Positions 1 through 7,585 are shown, counted from the first letter of the stretch. The stretch: DNA of 26,019 bases from an uncultured Prevotella sp. (GCA_905196835.1 CAJJWN010000041.1:1-26019), one strand, 5' to 3'. Notes: a model not told the origin generated them from the letters alone. Numbers and translations are program-made.

Positions 1-74
1 GCGGACGCAAACGCCCCGCCGGCCGCCACCGCCGCGAGCATTATCGCGGCGAGGCGGTTGGTCAGTGTCTTCAT
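1..74 (-). CDS. N-terminus of a secreted protein, cut by the window edge
   Basis: Only the first 24 codons are present. They start at an ATG read leftward from position 74 and encode a typical signal peptide: a basic start (MKTLTNR) followed by an Ala-rich hydrophobic stretch ending near AFAS. The rest of the gene lies beyond the left edge, so its function is unknown. It begins 46 bases after the stop codon of the upstream GH2 gene on the same strand. The two could be co-transcribed, and the partner may be another secreted enzyme of the same glycan-degrading locus; that link is inference. Confidence 0.6.
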   Translation of the reverse strand, partial: MKTLTNRLAAIMLAAVAAGGAFAS

Positions 75-120
75 GTTTTCGGTTATTTCAGTCAACAAAA
101 TCATTCATGCAAGTCTGCGG

Positions 121-3100
121 TCACTTGTCTTCGGGGTTGGTGAAGGCGGCTTTCAGCGTAGGCATGTATTCGGCGCGGTTGTCGCACTTGAAGTGAGCCT
201 CGAAGCCGCCCTTGCATTTCGCCGGGATGGTGAGCGTCAGCTTGTTCCACCCCTGCTTCAAGGGTATCTCCTTAAATTCGGTCTCATTGTTGCTCTTCCA
301 GCCTATTTTGACGGCCTTGCCGCCTACGGTGAGCTGCGGCTCGGTGGCCTTGAGCTTCAGGGTAAGCTTCGGAACGTTGGGCTCGATGAAGAGGTCGTCG
401 AGCGGACGGTTGCTGTACACGTAGAAGTCGAGCGTGCACTTATCGCCCTGCTGGCTCATCTTGTCGCGCGAAGCGACGGGGAACACGAGGTGGTTGTCGC
501 GCAGGAAGAACACCTCCTTAACGTTGACCTGAAGTTCGCGGCAGGCCACTCCGGCGGTGGCGAGCATCGTACGGAGCGTGTTGAAGCCCTTGTCAGAGTT
601 GGCGAAGTCGGTCAGCGTGCTTACGTAGAATGTCGAAGCGCCATGCTGCATCCTGGCTATCACGGCCAGAGAGGCGGTGCACTCGTTCTCGCTGCGCAGC
701 ACGGCGGCGGTCTTCATCTCCTCGGCGCGCTTGTTCCAGGTGCGCCAGTCGGTGCGGCAGGCGCGCAGGAGCACGTCGCCCTCGTCTACGAACTTGCCCT
801 TGATGGTGTACTTTGCGGCGTCGGCCTGCTGCAATTCGCAGAAGTAGAAGTCGCTGTTGTTCAGTCCGTAGGTGAGCGATTTCTGCTCGGGCAGGAACGA
901 GGAGCGTTTCAGCTGGTCAACCTTTACCTCCTCCGGGAGTACTGCCGAGACTGATGCGGCCGTCTCGGGCGTCAGGCCCCATACGAACACGTCGGCTCTC
1001 TTGGCGGTGTTCTTGCGCACCATGGCGGCGTCAGCGGCCGAAAGGGGCTGCGAGCCGTCTATTATTATGAGCGAGTTCCCGGGGTCTTTCACTTTCTTTG
1101 AGAAGATTACTCCCTGCGCGTCAAGCGCGGAGTAAGCGCGTCCATCCATGTCGCCTACGAACACTACGCTCGTGTACTGCTGCTTGGCGGCCACGGGCTT
1201 GGGCGCGGCGTACTTGGCCTTGTCGGCCTCGGCCCACTCTGACCATGCCGGTTTGTCTCCCGCATTGACCGCGCGCAGGGCCTCGAACATGGGCCACGGG
1301 CGGTAGAGAGGCAGCGAGGGGTCGTAGCCGGGGTTGAACGTGGTGCAGTAAGGACCCATGCGCTCGGGCTGCACTCCGGGCTGGCCTTCAACGTATTCGG
1401 GGAAGAATACGCCGTCGTCCATGGTCGGCGCGGCTGTAATGTCGTGCTTGCCGAGGGGCAGGGGCTGAAGGCCGTACCACGCCATGTTGAACACGCAGCT
1501 GTACGACGCTCCCATCTCGCGCATGTCCTTGATAAGTCCGTAGCACTCGGTGGCCACGCCCTCCATGCGGCCGAGCATACTCTCGTAGGCGCGCTCGCCG
1601 TTTACCTTGGCTATTTGCTCGGGAGTGCCGTAGTAGGCCATGCTCGTCTCGCCGATGCCCCAGGGCTTGCCTATGTCGCGCCAGCGTTTCATCGAGTTGA
1701 GGTCGCCGTAGTGGCCGACGGTGGCCGGCAGTATGCCGTCGCCGTCGTCCTCGCCGTCAGACGAAATCCAGGGGCGCGTAGGGTCGTTGGCGCGCACTAT
1801 GTCGCGCCACTCCGCCCATGCCTTTTTCTGCCCTTCCATGAGGTCGGGGCGCATGAACACGTATAATATAACGGGCTTGTTCTCGTTGGATATGCTCCAT
1901 CCGAAGACTGACGGATAGTTGCGGTCGCGGCGGACGAAGCGCGCGAGATGGTCGCGCGAGTGCTGCCAGAAGGTGTCGCTGTCGAGCTTGGGGCCGCCGT
2001 CGCTGGCCCAGTTGCCGGTCTCGCCAAGCACGCAGATGCCCATCTCGTCGGCCATCTCCATGTAGAGGCGCGGGTAAACCATGGCGTGCAGGCGCACGGC
2101 GTTGCCGTTCATGTCCTTTATGGCGCGGTACCAGGCGTAGGCGTAGCGGCGCGTCATCTGGGGTATGCCCATGAAGTGCCACGAGTCGCCGCGCAGGGGA
2201 TAGGGCTTGCCGTTAAGACATTGGCGCGTGCCGTCGAACGTCCACTCGCGCCATCCGAAGCGCTGGTACTTCGTATCGACGCGCTTGCCGTCGGCGGTGA
2301 CGCCGATGAGCATGGCGTTGAGGTTGGGATGCTCGGGCGACCAGAGCTCGAGCGCGCCCTCCTTGACGGGTATTTGCATCGTGAACGTGTGCTCCCGGCC
2401 CGCCTCGACCGTCTGCGCGGCGGCCTTGCCCGTGAGGAGCTTGGCTCCCAGTTCCCATGCAGGCACGGGCGCGCTGTTCACGTCGGTACCGGCAAGGTTG
2501 AGCCATTTGTATATGTCGGCGTCGAGCTTCACCGTGGCGGCCTTCGCCGAGGTGTTGCTCACGGTGACGTCAACCTCGAGCACGCCCTTCGATACGAGCG
2601 GCTTTACGAACACGTCGCTCACGCGCACCTTCGGAACGGAGAGCAGGTAGACGTCCTGCCAGATGCCGTTGATGTTGTTTGTCCACATCGAACCGCCCGG
2701 AAGGATACGGCGGCCTACGGTGCTGCGGTCCTCGAAGAGCCACTGGCTGCGCACGCCCACGAGTATTTCGTTCTTCTGTCCGGGCTTTATCATGTCGGTA
2801 ACGTCGAAGCTGAAGGGCAGCATAAGGTCGAAGTTCTCGCCCGCCTTCTGCCCGTTGACGTACACCTCGGCGTCGCCTGCCACAGCCTCGAAGTAAAGGC
2901 GCACGGCCTGGCGGCTCCAGTCGGCGGGCACATCGACCGTCTTGCGCATCCACGCCATCTTCACGCCGTTCCACTCTTTCGGGTACGACGGGTAGTTGCG
3001 GTGGTCGGGACCTTCAAGGTTTCGGTATGCAAAGTCGTTTACGTTCCAGGGCGACGGTATTTTGATGCGCGTCTTGTCCCACTTGCCCTCAGCGGGCTTC

Positions 3101-3333
3101 GTCAGCGCGGGGGCTTTGCCCGAGCCGTACTTGAAATCCTTTGGCGTGGCGACGGGCTGGAAGTCCCAGTACCCGTTGAGGCAAATCTCCTCGCGGTACT
3201 GCGTCTCCGTCCTGTTCACCAGGCCTTCGCCCGGGGCGAACACATGGTTGTAAACGGTTTTCTGCGCCATGGCTGTCAGTGCCGACGACGCCGCGGCGAG
3301 CAGAAAGGTCAGTGTAAGTATTTTCTTTTTCAT
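121..3333 (-). CDS. Secreted glycoside hydrolase family 2 protein (beta-galactosidase-like)
   Basis: A 1070-residue GH2 enzyme that should hydrolyse a beta-linked sugar from a glycan outside the cytoplasm. The signal peptide (MKKKILTLTF, cleaved near AMAQ) is followed by a jelly-roll sugar-binding domain (about residues 50-235), an Ig-like sandwich (about 240-365) and a TIM barrel (about 370-690). The barrel carries the acid/base in SISNENKP (Glu484) and the likely nucleophile in GIGETS (Glu562). The last 350 residues hold a Rossmann-like segment and a beta-rich tail, so the protein is longer than simple GH2 enzymes. An upstream in-frame ATG at 3354 is disfavoured because a -7-like box (3366-3359) would place the transcript start about there. 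The exact substrate cannot be read from sequence; beta-galactosidase is a family default. The strongly GC-rich codon use marks it as backbone. Confidence 0.9.
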   Translation of the reverse strand: MKKKILTLTFLLAAASSALTAMAQKTVYNHVFAPGEGLVNRTETQYREEICLNGYWDFQPVATPKDFKYGSGKAPALTKPAEGKWDKTRIKIPSPWNVNDFAYRNLEGPDHRNYPSYPKEWNGVKMAWMRKTVDVPADWSRQAVRLYFEAVAGDAEVYVNGQKAGENFDLMLPFSFDVTDMIKPGQKNEILVGVRSQWLFEDRSTVGRRILPGGSMWTNNINGIWQDVYLLSVPKVRVSDVFVKPLVSKGVLEVDVTVSNTSAKAATVKLDADIYKWLNLAGTDVNSAPVPAWELGAKLLTGKAAAQTVEAGREHTFTMQIPVKEGALELWSPEHPNLNAMLIGVTADGKRVDTKYQRFGWREWTFDGTRQCLNGKPYPLRGDSWHFMGIPQMTRRYAYAWYRAIKDMNGNAVRLHAMVYPRLYMEMADEMGICVLGETGNWASDGGPKLDSDTFWQHSRDHLARFVRRDRNYPSVFGWSISNENKPVILYVFMRPDLMEGQKKAWAEWRDIVRANDPTRPWISSDGEDDGDGILPATVGHYGDLNSMKRWRDIGKPWGIGETSMAYYGTPEQIAKVNGERAYESMLGRMEGVATECYGLIKDMREMGASYSCVFNMAWYGLQPLPLGKHDITAAPTMDDGVFFPEYVEGQPGVQPERMGPYCTTFNPGYDPSLPLYRPWPMFEALRAVNAGDKPAWSEWAEADKAKYAAPKPVAAKQQYTSVVFVGDMDGRAYSALDAQGVIFSKKVKDPGNSLIIIDGSQPLSAADAAMVRKNTAKRADVFVWGLTPETAASVSAVLPEEVKVDQLKRSSFLPEQKSLTYGLNNSDFYFCELQQADAAKYTIKGKFVDEGDVLLRACRTDWRTWNKRAEEMKTAAVLRSENECTASLAVIARMQHGASTFYVSTLTDFANSDKGFNTLRTMLATAGVACRELQVNVKEVFFLRDNHLVFPVASRDKMSQQGDKCTLDFYVYSNRPLDDLFIEPNVPKLTLKLKATEPQLTVGGKAVKIGWKSNNETEFKEIPLKQGWNKLTLTIPAKCKGGFEAHFKCDNRAEYMPTLKAAFTNPEDK

Positions 3334-3358
3334 AATACAACAGGTTGTTTTCATGCTG

Positions 3359-3366
3359 CAAAGTAA
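3359..3366 (-). promoter_or_regulatory. Possible -7 box for the GH2 gene
   Basis: Read on the minus strand, TTACTTTG matches the Bacteroidota -7 consensus TAnnTTTG at seven of eight positions, 26 bases before the chosen ATG. No good -33 box is visible at the expected distance, so the call is tentative. Confidence 0.35.
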
Positions 3367-3377
3367 ACACCAAATAA

Positions 3378-3398
3378 TAAAAAAAGCGGCGAAACCGC
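3378..3398 (-). terminator. Weak hairpin plus U-run reading leftward
   Basis: On the minus strand GCGG-TTTCG-CCGC is followed by seven T residues, the form of a minimal intrinsic terminator. The stem is only four pairs. It lies upstream of the GH2 gene with no minus-strand gene before it, so its purpose is unclear; it could block read-through from spurious transcription. Confidence 0.3.
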
Positions 3399-3517
3399 AC
3401 TTAAAATGAAATTAATATCACATAAAACGCAATTTTAAGCGCTGGCGCACTCCGGCGCAGCCATTGGCCGCAGGCACGGCACGGAGCGTTCCGCGCCAAA
3501 ACGCCCTGTGGCAGGGG

Positions 3518-3588
3518 CTTCTGCGAAAGGCCGTCGTTTGCAATGCAAAAGGCCGCCTTTTGGCGTGCAATTCACGGCCTTTCAGAAG
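3518..3588. repeat. Long imperfect palindrome, REP-like
   Basis: The segment folds into one hairpin: GAAAGGCCGT (3525-3534) pairs with ACGGCCTTTC (3574-3583), TTGCA (3538-3542) with TGCAA (3566-3570), and CAAAAGG (3546-3552) with CCTTTTG (3556-3562). The stems are separated by two symmetric 3x3 internal loops and closed by a CCG loop. A further CTTCT/AGAAG pair lies outside a 2-nt bulge. It sits in the gap between divergent genes and has no T-run, so it does not look like a terminator; a dispersed palindromic repeat is more likely. Confidence 0.6.
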
Positions 3589-3695
3589 GCGAAAGACGGC
3601 ATTCCATAATACCGCATGTACACCTTATTAATATTGACGCACTCGCGCCGACGGCACGCACGCAGGCGGCCTTAATCTTTTTTAGCCCGAAAAAA

Positions 3696-3726
3696 TTGCC
3701 CGTTCGGAAAACATTGCCTATCTTTG
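3696..3726 (+). promoter_or_regulatory. greA promoter
   Basis: TTG at 3696-3698 and TATCTTTG at 3719-3726 are separated by 20 bases, matching the Bacteroidota sigma-ABfA consensus (TTTG, 19-21 nt, TAnnTTTG). Transcription should start near 3733, giving a leader of about 110 nt before greA. Confidence 0.75.
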
Positions 3727-3767
3727 CAACCGGAAAACAAAGAATTGACATAGGGAACAAAGCGGGG

Positions 3768-3804
3768 ATTCCGACATTAAGGAGAATGTCGGAATTCTCT
3801 TTTT
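3768..3804 (+). terminator. Terminator-like hairpin inside the greA leader
   Basis: ATTCCGACATT (3768-3778) and AATGTCGGAAT (3785-3795) form a perfect 11-bp stem around the loop AAGGAG, followed by a T-rich tract ending in five T residues. It lies after the promoter and about 40 bases before the start codon. It could stop most transcripts early and act as an attenuator or as the source of a short leader RNA. Confidence 0.55.
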
Positions 3805-3842
3805 GTCTATCCCTGAAAACAATAACTAAATACATTTATATT

Positions 3843-4310
3843 ATGGCTTACATGTCACAAGAAGGCTACGACAAGCTCGTGGCCGAACTGAAACATCTGG
3901 AAAGCGTCGAACGCCCCAAGGCGTCGGCCGCCATCGCCGAGGCGCGCGACAAGGGCGACCTGAGCGAGAACTCGGAATATGACGCCGCCAAGGAGGCGCA
4001 GGCTCATCTCGAGGACAAAATCAACAAGCTGAAGCTGGCAATATCAGAGGCGAAAATCGTTGACACCTCACGCCTGAGCACCGACTGCGTGCAAATACTC
4101 TCGAAGGTGGAGATGACCAACCTCGCCAACAAGGCCAAGATGACCTACACCATAGTGAGCGAGAGCGAGGCCAACCTGCGCGAAGGAAAAATATCAATCA
4201 AGACCCCCATCGCCCAGGGACTGCTCAACAAGAAGGTGGGCGACGAGGTGGAAATAAAAATACCGCGCGGCACAATCAAGCTCCGCATAGACAAAATAAC
4301 GGTGGAATAG
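3843..4310 (+). CDS. greA: Transcription elongation factor GreA
   Basis: A 155-residue protein, the normal GreA length. The N-terminal coiled-coil arm (about residues 1-75) contains the family signature around EARDKGDLSENSEYDAA, whose acidic tip enters the RNA polymerase secondary channel and stimulates cleavage of backtracked RNA. The C-terminal FKBP-like domain (about 80-155) ends with the typical GDEVEIKIPRG strand. The ATG at 3843 is chosen over an in-frame ATG 300 bases upstream, because the extra residues match nothing in GreA and the promoter and leader hairpin lie inside that extension. It is followed by a repeat-rich gap and then the HIT gene on the same strand. Confidence 0.96.
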   Translation: MAYMSQEGYDKLVAELKHLESVERPKASAAIAEARDKGDLSENSEYDAAKEAQAHLEDKINKLKLAISEAKIVDTSRLSTDCVQILSKVEMTNLANKAKMTYTIVSESEANLREGKISIKTPIAQGLLNKKVGDEVEIKIPRGTIKLRIDKITVE

Positions 4311-4311
4311 G

Positions 4312-4495
4312 GTTATGCGGTTTTACGGTTATAAGGTTATGGGGTTGTAAGGTCTTACGGTTATGAGGTTATACGGTAGTGCGGCTTTATGCTGTACAGC
4401 CGATTACTTCACAACCGTAAAACAACACAACCCCACAGCCGCATAACCGTAAAACCCCATAACCCAACAACCGTATAACCGTAAAACCCCATAAC
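4312..4495. repeat. Inverted and direct copies of a 21-mer between greA and the HIT gene
   Basis: The same 21 bases (beginning ATAACCGTAAAACC) occur at 4443-4463 and 4475-4495. Their reverse complement occurs at 4312-4332 with one mismatch. Related GGTTAT and ACGGTT units fill the left arm and the palindrome GCTGTACAGC (4391-4400) lies between the arms. The whole gap can fold into a large hairpin that ends next to the HIT start codon. No gene is visible in it. Confidence 0.75.
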
Positions 4496-4496
4496 A

Positions 4497-4886
4497 ATGG
4501 ACATATTCTCGAAAATAGCAGCCGGCGAAATACCGAGCTACAAGTGCGCCGAGGATGACGAGTTCTACGCCTTCCTCGACATCAATCCGCTGGCAAAGGG
4601 CCACACACTCGTAATACCGCGCCGCGAGGTAGACTACTACTTCGACCTTGACGACGCCGAAATAGCCCGCATGGCGGTCTTCGCCAAGCGCGTGGCAAAG
4701 GCCATCAAGGCCGCCTTCCCCTGCCGCAAGGTGGGCATGGCCGTGCTCGGCCTCGAAGTGGCCCACGCCCACATACACCTCGTGCCCATGCAGACCGAGG
4801 GCGACATGAACTTCTCCAACCCCAAGCTCAAGCTCACCCCGGAAGAGTTTGAGGAAACAGCAAGGAAGATAAGGGAAAACTTCTGA
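4497..4886 (+). CDS. HIT-family nucleotide hydrolase (HinT-like)
   Basis: A 129-residue cytoplasmic protein of the histidine-triad superfamily. The N-terminal IFSKIAAGEIPSYK, the central LDINPLAKGHTLVIPRR and the C-terminal triad HAHIHLVP (residues 90-96) are all typical of HinT/YcfF-type proteins. Those enzymes hydrolyse purine nucleoside phosphoramidates and acyl-adenylates, with the middle triad histidine as nucleophile. The length fits the family, and the start fits the conserved MDIFSKI beginning. It follows greA on the same strand; the pair may be co-transcribed across the repeat-rich gap. Its stop codon touches the first arm of a perfect 38-bp inverted repeat. Confidence 0.93.
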   Translation: MDIFSKIAAGEIPSYKCAEDDEFYAFLDINPLAKGHTLVIPRREVDYYFDLDDAEIARMAVFAKRVAKAIKAAFPCRKVGMAVLGLEVAHAHIHLVPMQTEGDMNFSNPKLKLTPEEFEETARKIRENF

Positions 4887-4982
4887 ATTAAGAATTAAGA
4901 GTTAAGAATTAAGAAAATATGCTTTGTCTGTATCAATTAATTGCAGCATATTTTCTTAATTCTTAACTCTTAATTCTTAATT
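4886..4982. repeat. Perfect 38-bp inverted repeat between convergent genes
   Basis: The arm 4886-4923 (beginning AATTAAGAATTAAGAG) is exactly reverse-complemented at 4945-4982, with a 21-nt spacer that itself contains CAATTAATTG. The arm is built from repeated AATTAAG-like heptamers. It starts on the last base of the HIT stop codon and ends two bases before the manC stop codon. Its position suits a bidirectional transcription terminator; the heptamer build also suggests a dispersed repeat family. Confidence 0.85.
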
Positions 4983-4984
4983 TC

Positions 4985-6079
4985 CTAAATAAATTCCTCT
5001 CCGTATTTCACCTGCACCTCGTTGACATACTTGCGGATGAGGGCCGACGAGTCCTCCTTCTTGCAGATGAGCAGCACGTTGCCCTCCTCAGCCACTATGT
5101 AGCCGTCAAGGCCGTTGATGATGCCGAGATGGTCGGAGGGCAGCTTCACTATGTTGCCCCGGCTGCCGTCGGCTATGACACGCGAACTGATTACCACGTT
5201 GTCGCCCTCGCCCTTGCTCATGCTCTCGTAGATAGAATGCCACATGCCGAGGTCGGCCCAGCCGAAATCGCATTTCATCACGCACACGTTCTCGTTCTTG
5301 TCAAGTATGCCGTAGTCAATCGACAGGTTGGGGTAAGACGGGAAGTTGGCCCTGACATACTCCAGCTCGGCCTCGATACTGTAACCCTCTGCGCCGCCGC
5401 CCTTGAAGTTGCGCAGCACGGGCGGGAATATCCCCTTCAGCGTCTCGCGCAGATACTGCACGTTGGCAAGGAACAAGCCCGTGTTCCAATAAAACTCGCC
5501 GCTCTCCATGAACATGCGCGCAAACTCGCGGTCGGGCTTCTCCGTGAACGACTTTACCCTGTACACGTCGGCCGTCCCGGTAGCCTCGCCCACCTGGATG
5601 TAGCCGTATCCCGGCTCCGGGCGCGTAGGCTTGACGCCCATCGTAAGCATACAGTCGTTCGAGCCGACGAAGTCAAGCCCCTCCACCACGTTCCTGCGGA
5701 ACTCGTCCTCCTTGAACACGGCCTGGTCAGACGGCACCACCACGAGCCTCGCCCCGGCGTCGATGTGCAATATCCTGTGCGTAGCCCACGCAAGGCTCGG
5801 CGCCGTATTGCGGAAAATCGGCTCGCTCAGGATGTTCACCTCGGGCAACTCCAGCAGCTGCTCCCTCACCAGTTCCTCGTAAATACGGTTCGTGCTCACA
5901 TATATGTTGCCTGCCGGAATGAAGGCGGACATGCGGTCGTAAGTCTGCTGCAACAGCGTGCGCCCCGTCGAGAAGAAGTCGAGAAACTGCTTCGGACGGT
6001 CCTCCCTGCTACACGGCCACAGCCTCCGGCCCTTGCCCCCGGCCAAAATCAAGCAAAAGTTATTTGTGTTATCGCTCAT
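4985..6079 (-). CDS. manC: Mannose-1-phosphate guanylyltransferase
   Basis: A 364-residue cytoplasmic nucleotidyltransferase that should make GDP-mannose from GTP and mannose-1-phosphate, feeding GDP-fucose and surface-glycan synthesis. The nucleotide-binding loop LAGGKGRRLWP (residues 12-22) with the following RPKQF, then VVPSDQ (114-119), FTEKPD (178-183) and WNTGLF (198-203), are the ManC signatures. It ends after the short C-terminal beta region and lacks the phosphomannose isomerase domain of the longer bifunctional ManC type, as is usual in Bacteroidota. It is convergent with the HIT gene and divergent from the tRNA. GC-rich codon use marks it as backbone. Confidence 0.93.
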   Translation of the reverse strand: MSDNTNNFCLILAGGKGRRLWPCSREDRPKQFLDFFSTGRTLLQQTYDRMSAFIPAGNIYVSTNRIYEELVREQLLELPEVNILSEPIFRNTAPSLAWATHRILHIDAGARLVVVPSDQAVFKEDEFRRNVVEGLDFVGSNDCMLTMGVKPTRPEPGYGYIQVGEATGTADVYRVKSFTEKPDREFARMFMESGEFYWNTGLFLANVQYLRETLKGIFPPVLRNFKGGGAEGYSIEAELEYVRANFPSYPNLSIDYGILDKNENVCVMKCDFGWADLGMWHSIYESMSKGEGDNVVISSRVIADGSRGNIVKLPSDHLGIINGLDGYIVAEEGNVLLICKKEDSSALIRKYVNEVQVKYGEEFI

Positions 6080-6105
6080 ACATAATACAGATTGGTTTCA
6101 CGATA

Positions 6106-6136
6106 CGAAGATAATCATAAAAGCCCTGACAGCCAA
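6106..6136 (-). promoter_or_regulatory. manC promoter
   Basis: On the minus strand TTG at 6136-6134 and TATCTTCG at 6113-6106 are 20 bases apart. The -7 box differs from TAnnTTTG at one position. The box ends 26 bases before the manC ATG, giving a short leader. Confidence 0.55.
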
Positions 6137-6162
6137 TTATTTTAAGTTTTTTCAATTAAAAA

Positions 6163-6193
6163 TTTGTCAATTCGGATTTTCTCCTTATCTTTG
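6163..6193 (+). promoter_or_regulatory. tRNA-Leu promoter
   Basis: TTTG at 6163-6166 and TATCTTTG at 6186-6193, 19 bases apart, form a full-consensus Bacteroidota promoter directed at the tRNA, whose first base is at 6206. Confidence 0.8.
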
Positions 6194-6205
6194 CACCGCT
6201 TTTAA

Positions 6206-6287
6206 GCCCAGATGGCGGAATCGGTAGACGCGCTGGTCTCAAACACCAGTGGGGCAACCCGTGCCGGTTCGACCCCGGCTCTGGGTA
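6206..6287 (+). tRNA. tRNA-Leu (anticodon CAA)
   Basis: The acceptor strands GCCCAGA and TCTGGGT pair at the ends, with a terminal G-U pair and discriminator A at 6287. The anticodon arm CTGGT-CTCAAAC-ACCAG gives anticodon CAA. A long variable arm (GGGGCAACCC) and the T arm GCCGG-TTCGACC-CCGGC are present. CCA is not encoded. The last bases are the target of element 1: TCTGGGTAC is repeated at 16766, so the 3' end of this tRNA now probably comes from the element while the original end lies 10.5 kb away. Confidence 0.95.
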
Positions 6288-6288
6288 C
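6280..6288 (+). other. attL core of element 1
   Basis: TCTGGGTAC, the acceptor 3' strand of tRNA-Leu plus two bases, is the only clear match between the two ends of the element; its twin is at 16766-16774. Flanking bases differ, as expected for a short crossover core. Confidence 0.65.
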
Positions 6289-6292
6289 GAGT

Positions 6293-6336
6293 AAATCGGC
6301 TAAGTAATTGAATATCAATGCTTAGCCGATTTTATT
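6293..6336 (+). terminator. Hairpin just after attL
   Basis: AAATCGGCTAAG (6293-6304) and CTTAGCCGATTT (6321-6332) form a perfect 12-bp stem with a 16-nt loop, followed by more T residues. It lies right after the tRNA and now probably terminates it. Being on the element side of attL, it would be element DNA replacing the terminator now at 16780. Confidence 0.65.
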
Positions 6337-6345
6337 TTGTGCCTA

Positions 6346-6364
6346 TTGTTCCCGTTTTGTTCCC
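6346..6364 (+). other. Paired TTGTTCCC sites, left end of element 1
   Basis: Two copies of TTGTTCCC start 11 bases apart (6346 and 6357). The same octamer pair with the same spacing and orientation occurs at the right end (16601 and 16612). One helical turn of spacing suits arm-type binding sites for the integrase; binding itself is inference. Confidence 0.55.
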
Positions 6365-6985
6365 GTATGGTTTTGTTTTGTTAGCCATTAAATGGAATTT
6401 GATATGCTTTAAATGCAATGTCACACGGACCAGTCCAAACAAGAGGCATTGTAGATTGTCTTTACTTAAGTGCAAGTTTGTCGGCTGCGCCATTTCCCAG
6501 CCCACAGTTTCACCATGTTGCGGTACAGCGATTTAAGCATACTGACATTGTGTAAATAAGGTAATGCGGCAACTGTTGGATGTATTGGGCAAAGCCATGC
6601 AAAAGACAGACTAACAGGTTGTGATACCTCTTAACCAATCGCTATGAACCTGTTGCCGGACAGAAACGGATACAAACCGAACCAAAGGGTATTTGACATA
6701 ACCTATTTGAGTATCTGTAACAAACACCTGAAAAGATTACCGATTGTACAGAGATAAAGAAAACATCAGCTATCAAACTGACCACCATACATTCGTAGGT
6801 GGCGACCATTTACACGGCCAGAAACGGCCCAGACATAAGAGTGTCAACTCAATGCAGGTTCATGTCAACGTAGTGATGGAAACGAAGATTGTGTCGATTA
6901 AGCGTATATCCAGTTCTTTTTCCAAATAGTGCCTAAGTAGTGGAAAAAGTTAAAATCAACTAGAACAGAATAGATTATCGCTGTT
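6365..6985. other. Left-end region without a supported gene
   Basis: About 620 bases hold only short frames with no recognisable protein features. An 8-bp inverted repeat (AACAGGTT at 6613-6620, AACCTGTT at 6647-6654) is visible. The stretch could hold integrase or excision sites or decayed genes. Confidence 0.4.
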
Positions 6986-6991
6986 TTTTTC

Positions 6992-6999
6992 TACCTTTG
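6992..6999 (+). promoter_or_regulatory. -7 box upstream of the cargo cassette
   Basis: TACCTTTG matches TAnnTTTG exactly and lies 40 bases before the first cassette gene. No clear -33 TTTG is present at the right distance, so expression may be weak or need an activator. Confidence 0.45.
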
Positions 7000-7039
7000 C
7001 AAGTAGATTAAGTATTTTTATAATGCTTTAGAAAACCTC

Positions 7040-7540
7040 ATGAATAAACAATACCTTACATTAATGATTATGGTCTTGTTGTGCATTAATTTGAATGTCA
7101 ACGCACAACAAGACTTGCAAAATTTTATAAATGAGTTTAAGTCATCTATAGAATTACCCGAATACTACAATGGTAAACAATTAATGGCTAGAACTCCATA
7201 TGAAGTACGGAATATGTATATTAAAAATGGTGTTCTGTTTTTTCAATATACTATTGGAAATCAGTCATACACGTCCAATTATTCTGTTGAAATAGACTTG
7301 AATAAGGTGGAAATAAAAAAAGGAACTGATTTTAATTACAGTGCTTGGTTTGCAGGGCCAGGAAGTATCGTTGTTCGTAAAACGGGTAATGAGCCAGAAA
7401 CAATTTTAGTTGATTGGTTTACCTTTGCTTGCAAATCAGAAGGTATGAGAGAGCGTATTTATAAGGAATTGACATCTATACAGATTCCTTTTAAGACACA
7501 AACAACTCTATACACAAAAAATCACCTAAGAGACCTCTAA
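7040..7540 (+). CDS. Small secreted protein of unknown function (cargo gene 1)
   Basis: The 166-residue product begins with a signal peptide (MNKQYLTLMIMVLLCINLNVNA, cleavage expected near NAQQ), so it is exported. The mature part is predicted to be beta-rich between about residues 55 and 125 and to end in a helix near MRERIYKELTSIQ. That order could suit a PH-like barrel, but no family is recognised. The gene is very AT-rich compared with the backbone and with the element's own mobilization genes, so it was probably acquired separately. It is the first of three plus-strand genes reading toward the mobilization module; 45 bases separate it from the next. Its function is unknown. Confidence 0.75.
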   Translation: MNKQYLTLMIMVLLCINLNVNAQQDLQNFINEFKSSIELPEYYNGKQLMARTPYEVRNMYIKNGVLFFQYTIGNQSYTSNYSVEIDLNKVEIKKGTDFNYSAWFAGPGSIVVRKTGNEPETILVDWFTFACKSEGMRERIYKELTSIQIPFKTQTTLYTKNHLRDL

Positions 7541-7585
7541 ATAAGGATTCGAAAACCTCTCCAAAAAAGTCTAAATCTGGAAAAT

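Noticed and set aside
58..954. Open frame of 298 codons on the plus strand
   Set aside because: It is antisense to the GH2 C-terminal region and has a composition typical of a GC-rich shadow frame.
1948..3366. Open frame of 472 codons on the plus strand
   Set aside because: It lies antisense to the GH2 gene, which has clear catalytic motifs. Long antisense frames are expected in GC-rich DNA, and the product (many Val, Ala, His, Arg) resembles no protein.
4312..4495. Possible CRISPR array
   Set aside because: Only two direct copies and one inverted copy, no regular spacers and no cas genes.
4404..4778. Minus-strand frame over the HIT gene and its upstream repeats
   Set aside because: Its sequence is the reverse reading of the HIT motif region and of the repeats; no protein features.
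5129..6085. Open frame of 318 codons opposite manC
   Set aside because: manC has all family motifs on the minus strand; this frame is His/Arg/Val-rich shadow coding.
6318..6929. Two short plus-strand frames (6318-6536 and 6744-6929) in the left end of element 1
   Set aside because: No recognisable motif, signal or coupling to neighbours; the first begins inside the hairpin after attL. They may be remnants, but cannot be supported as genes.
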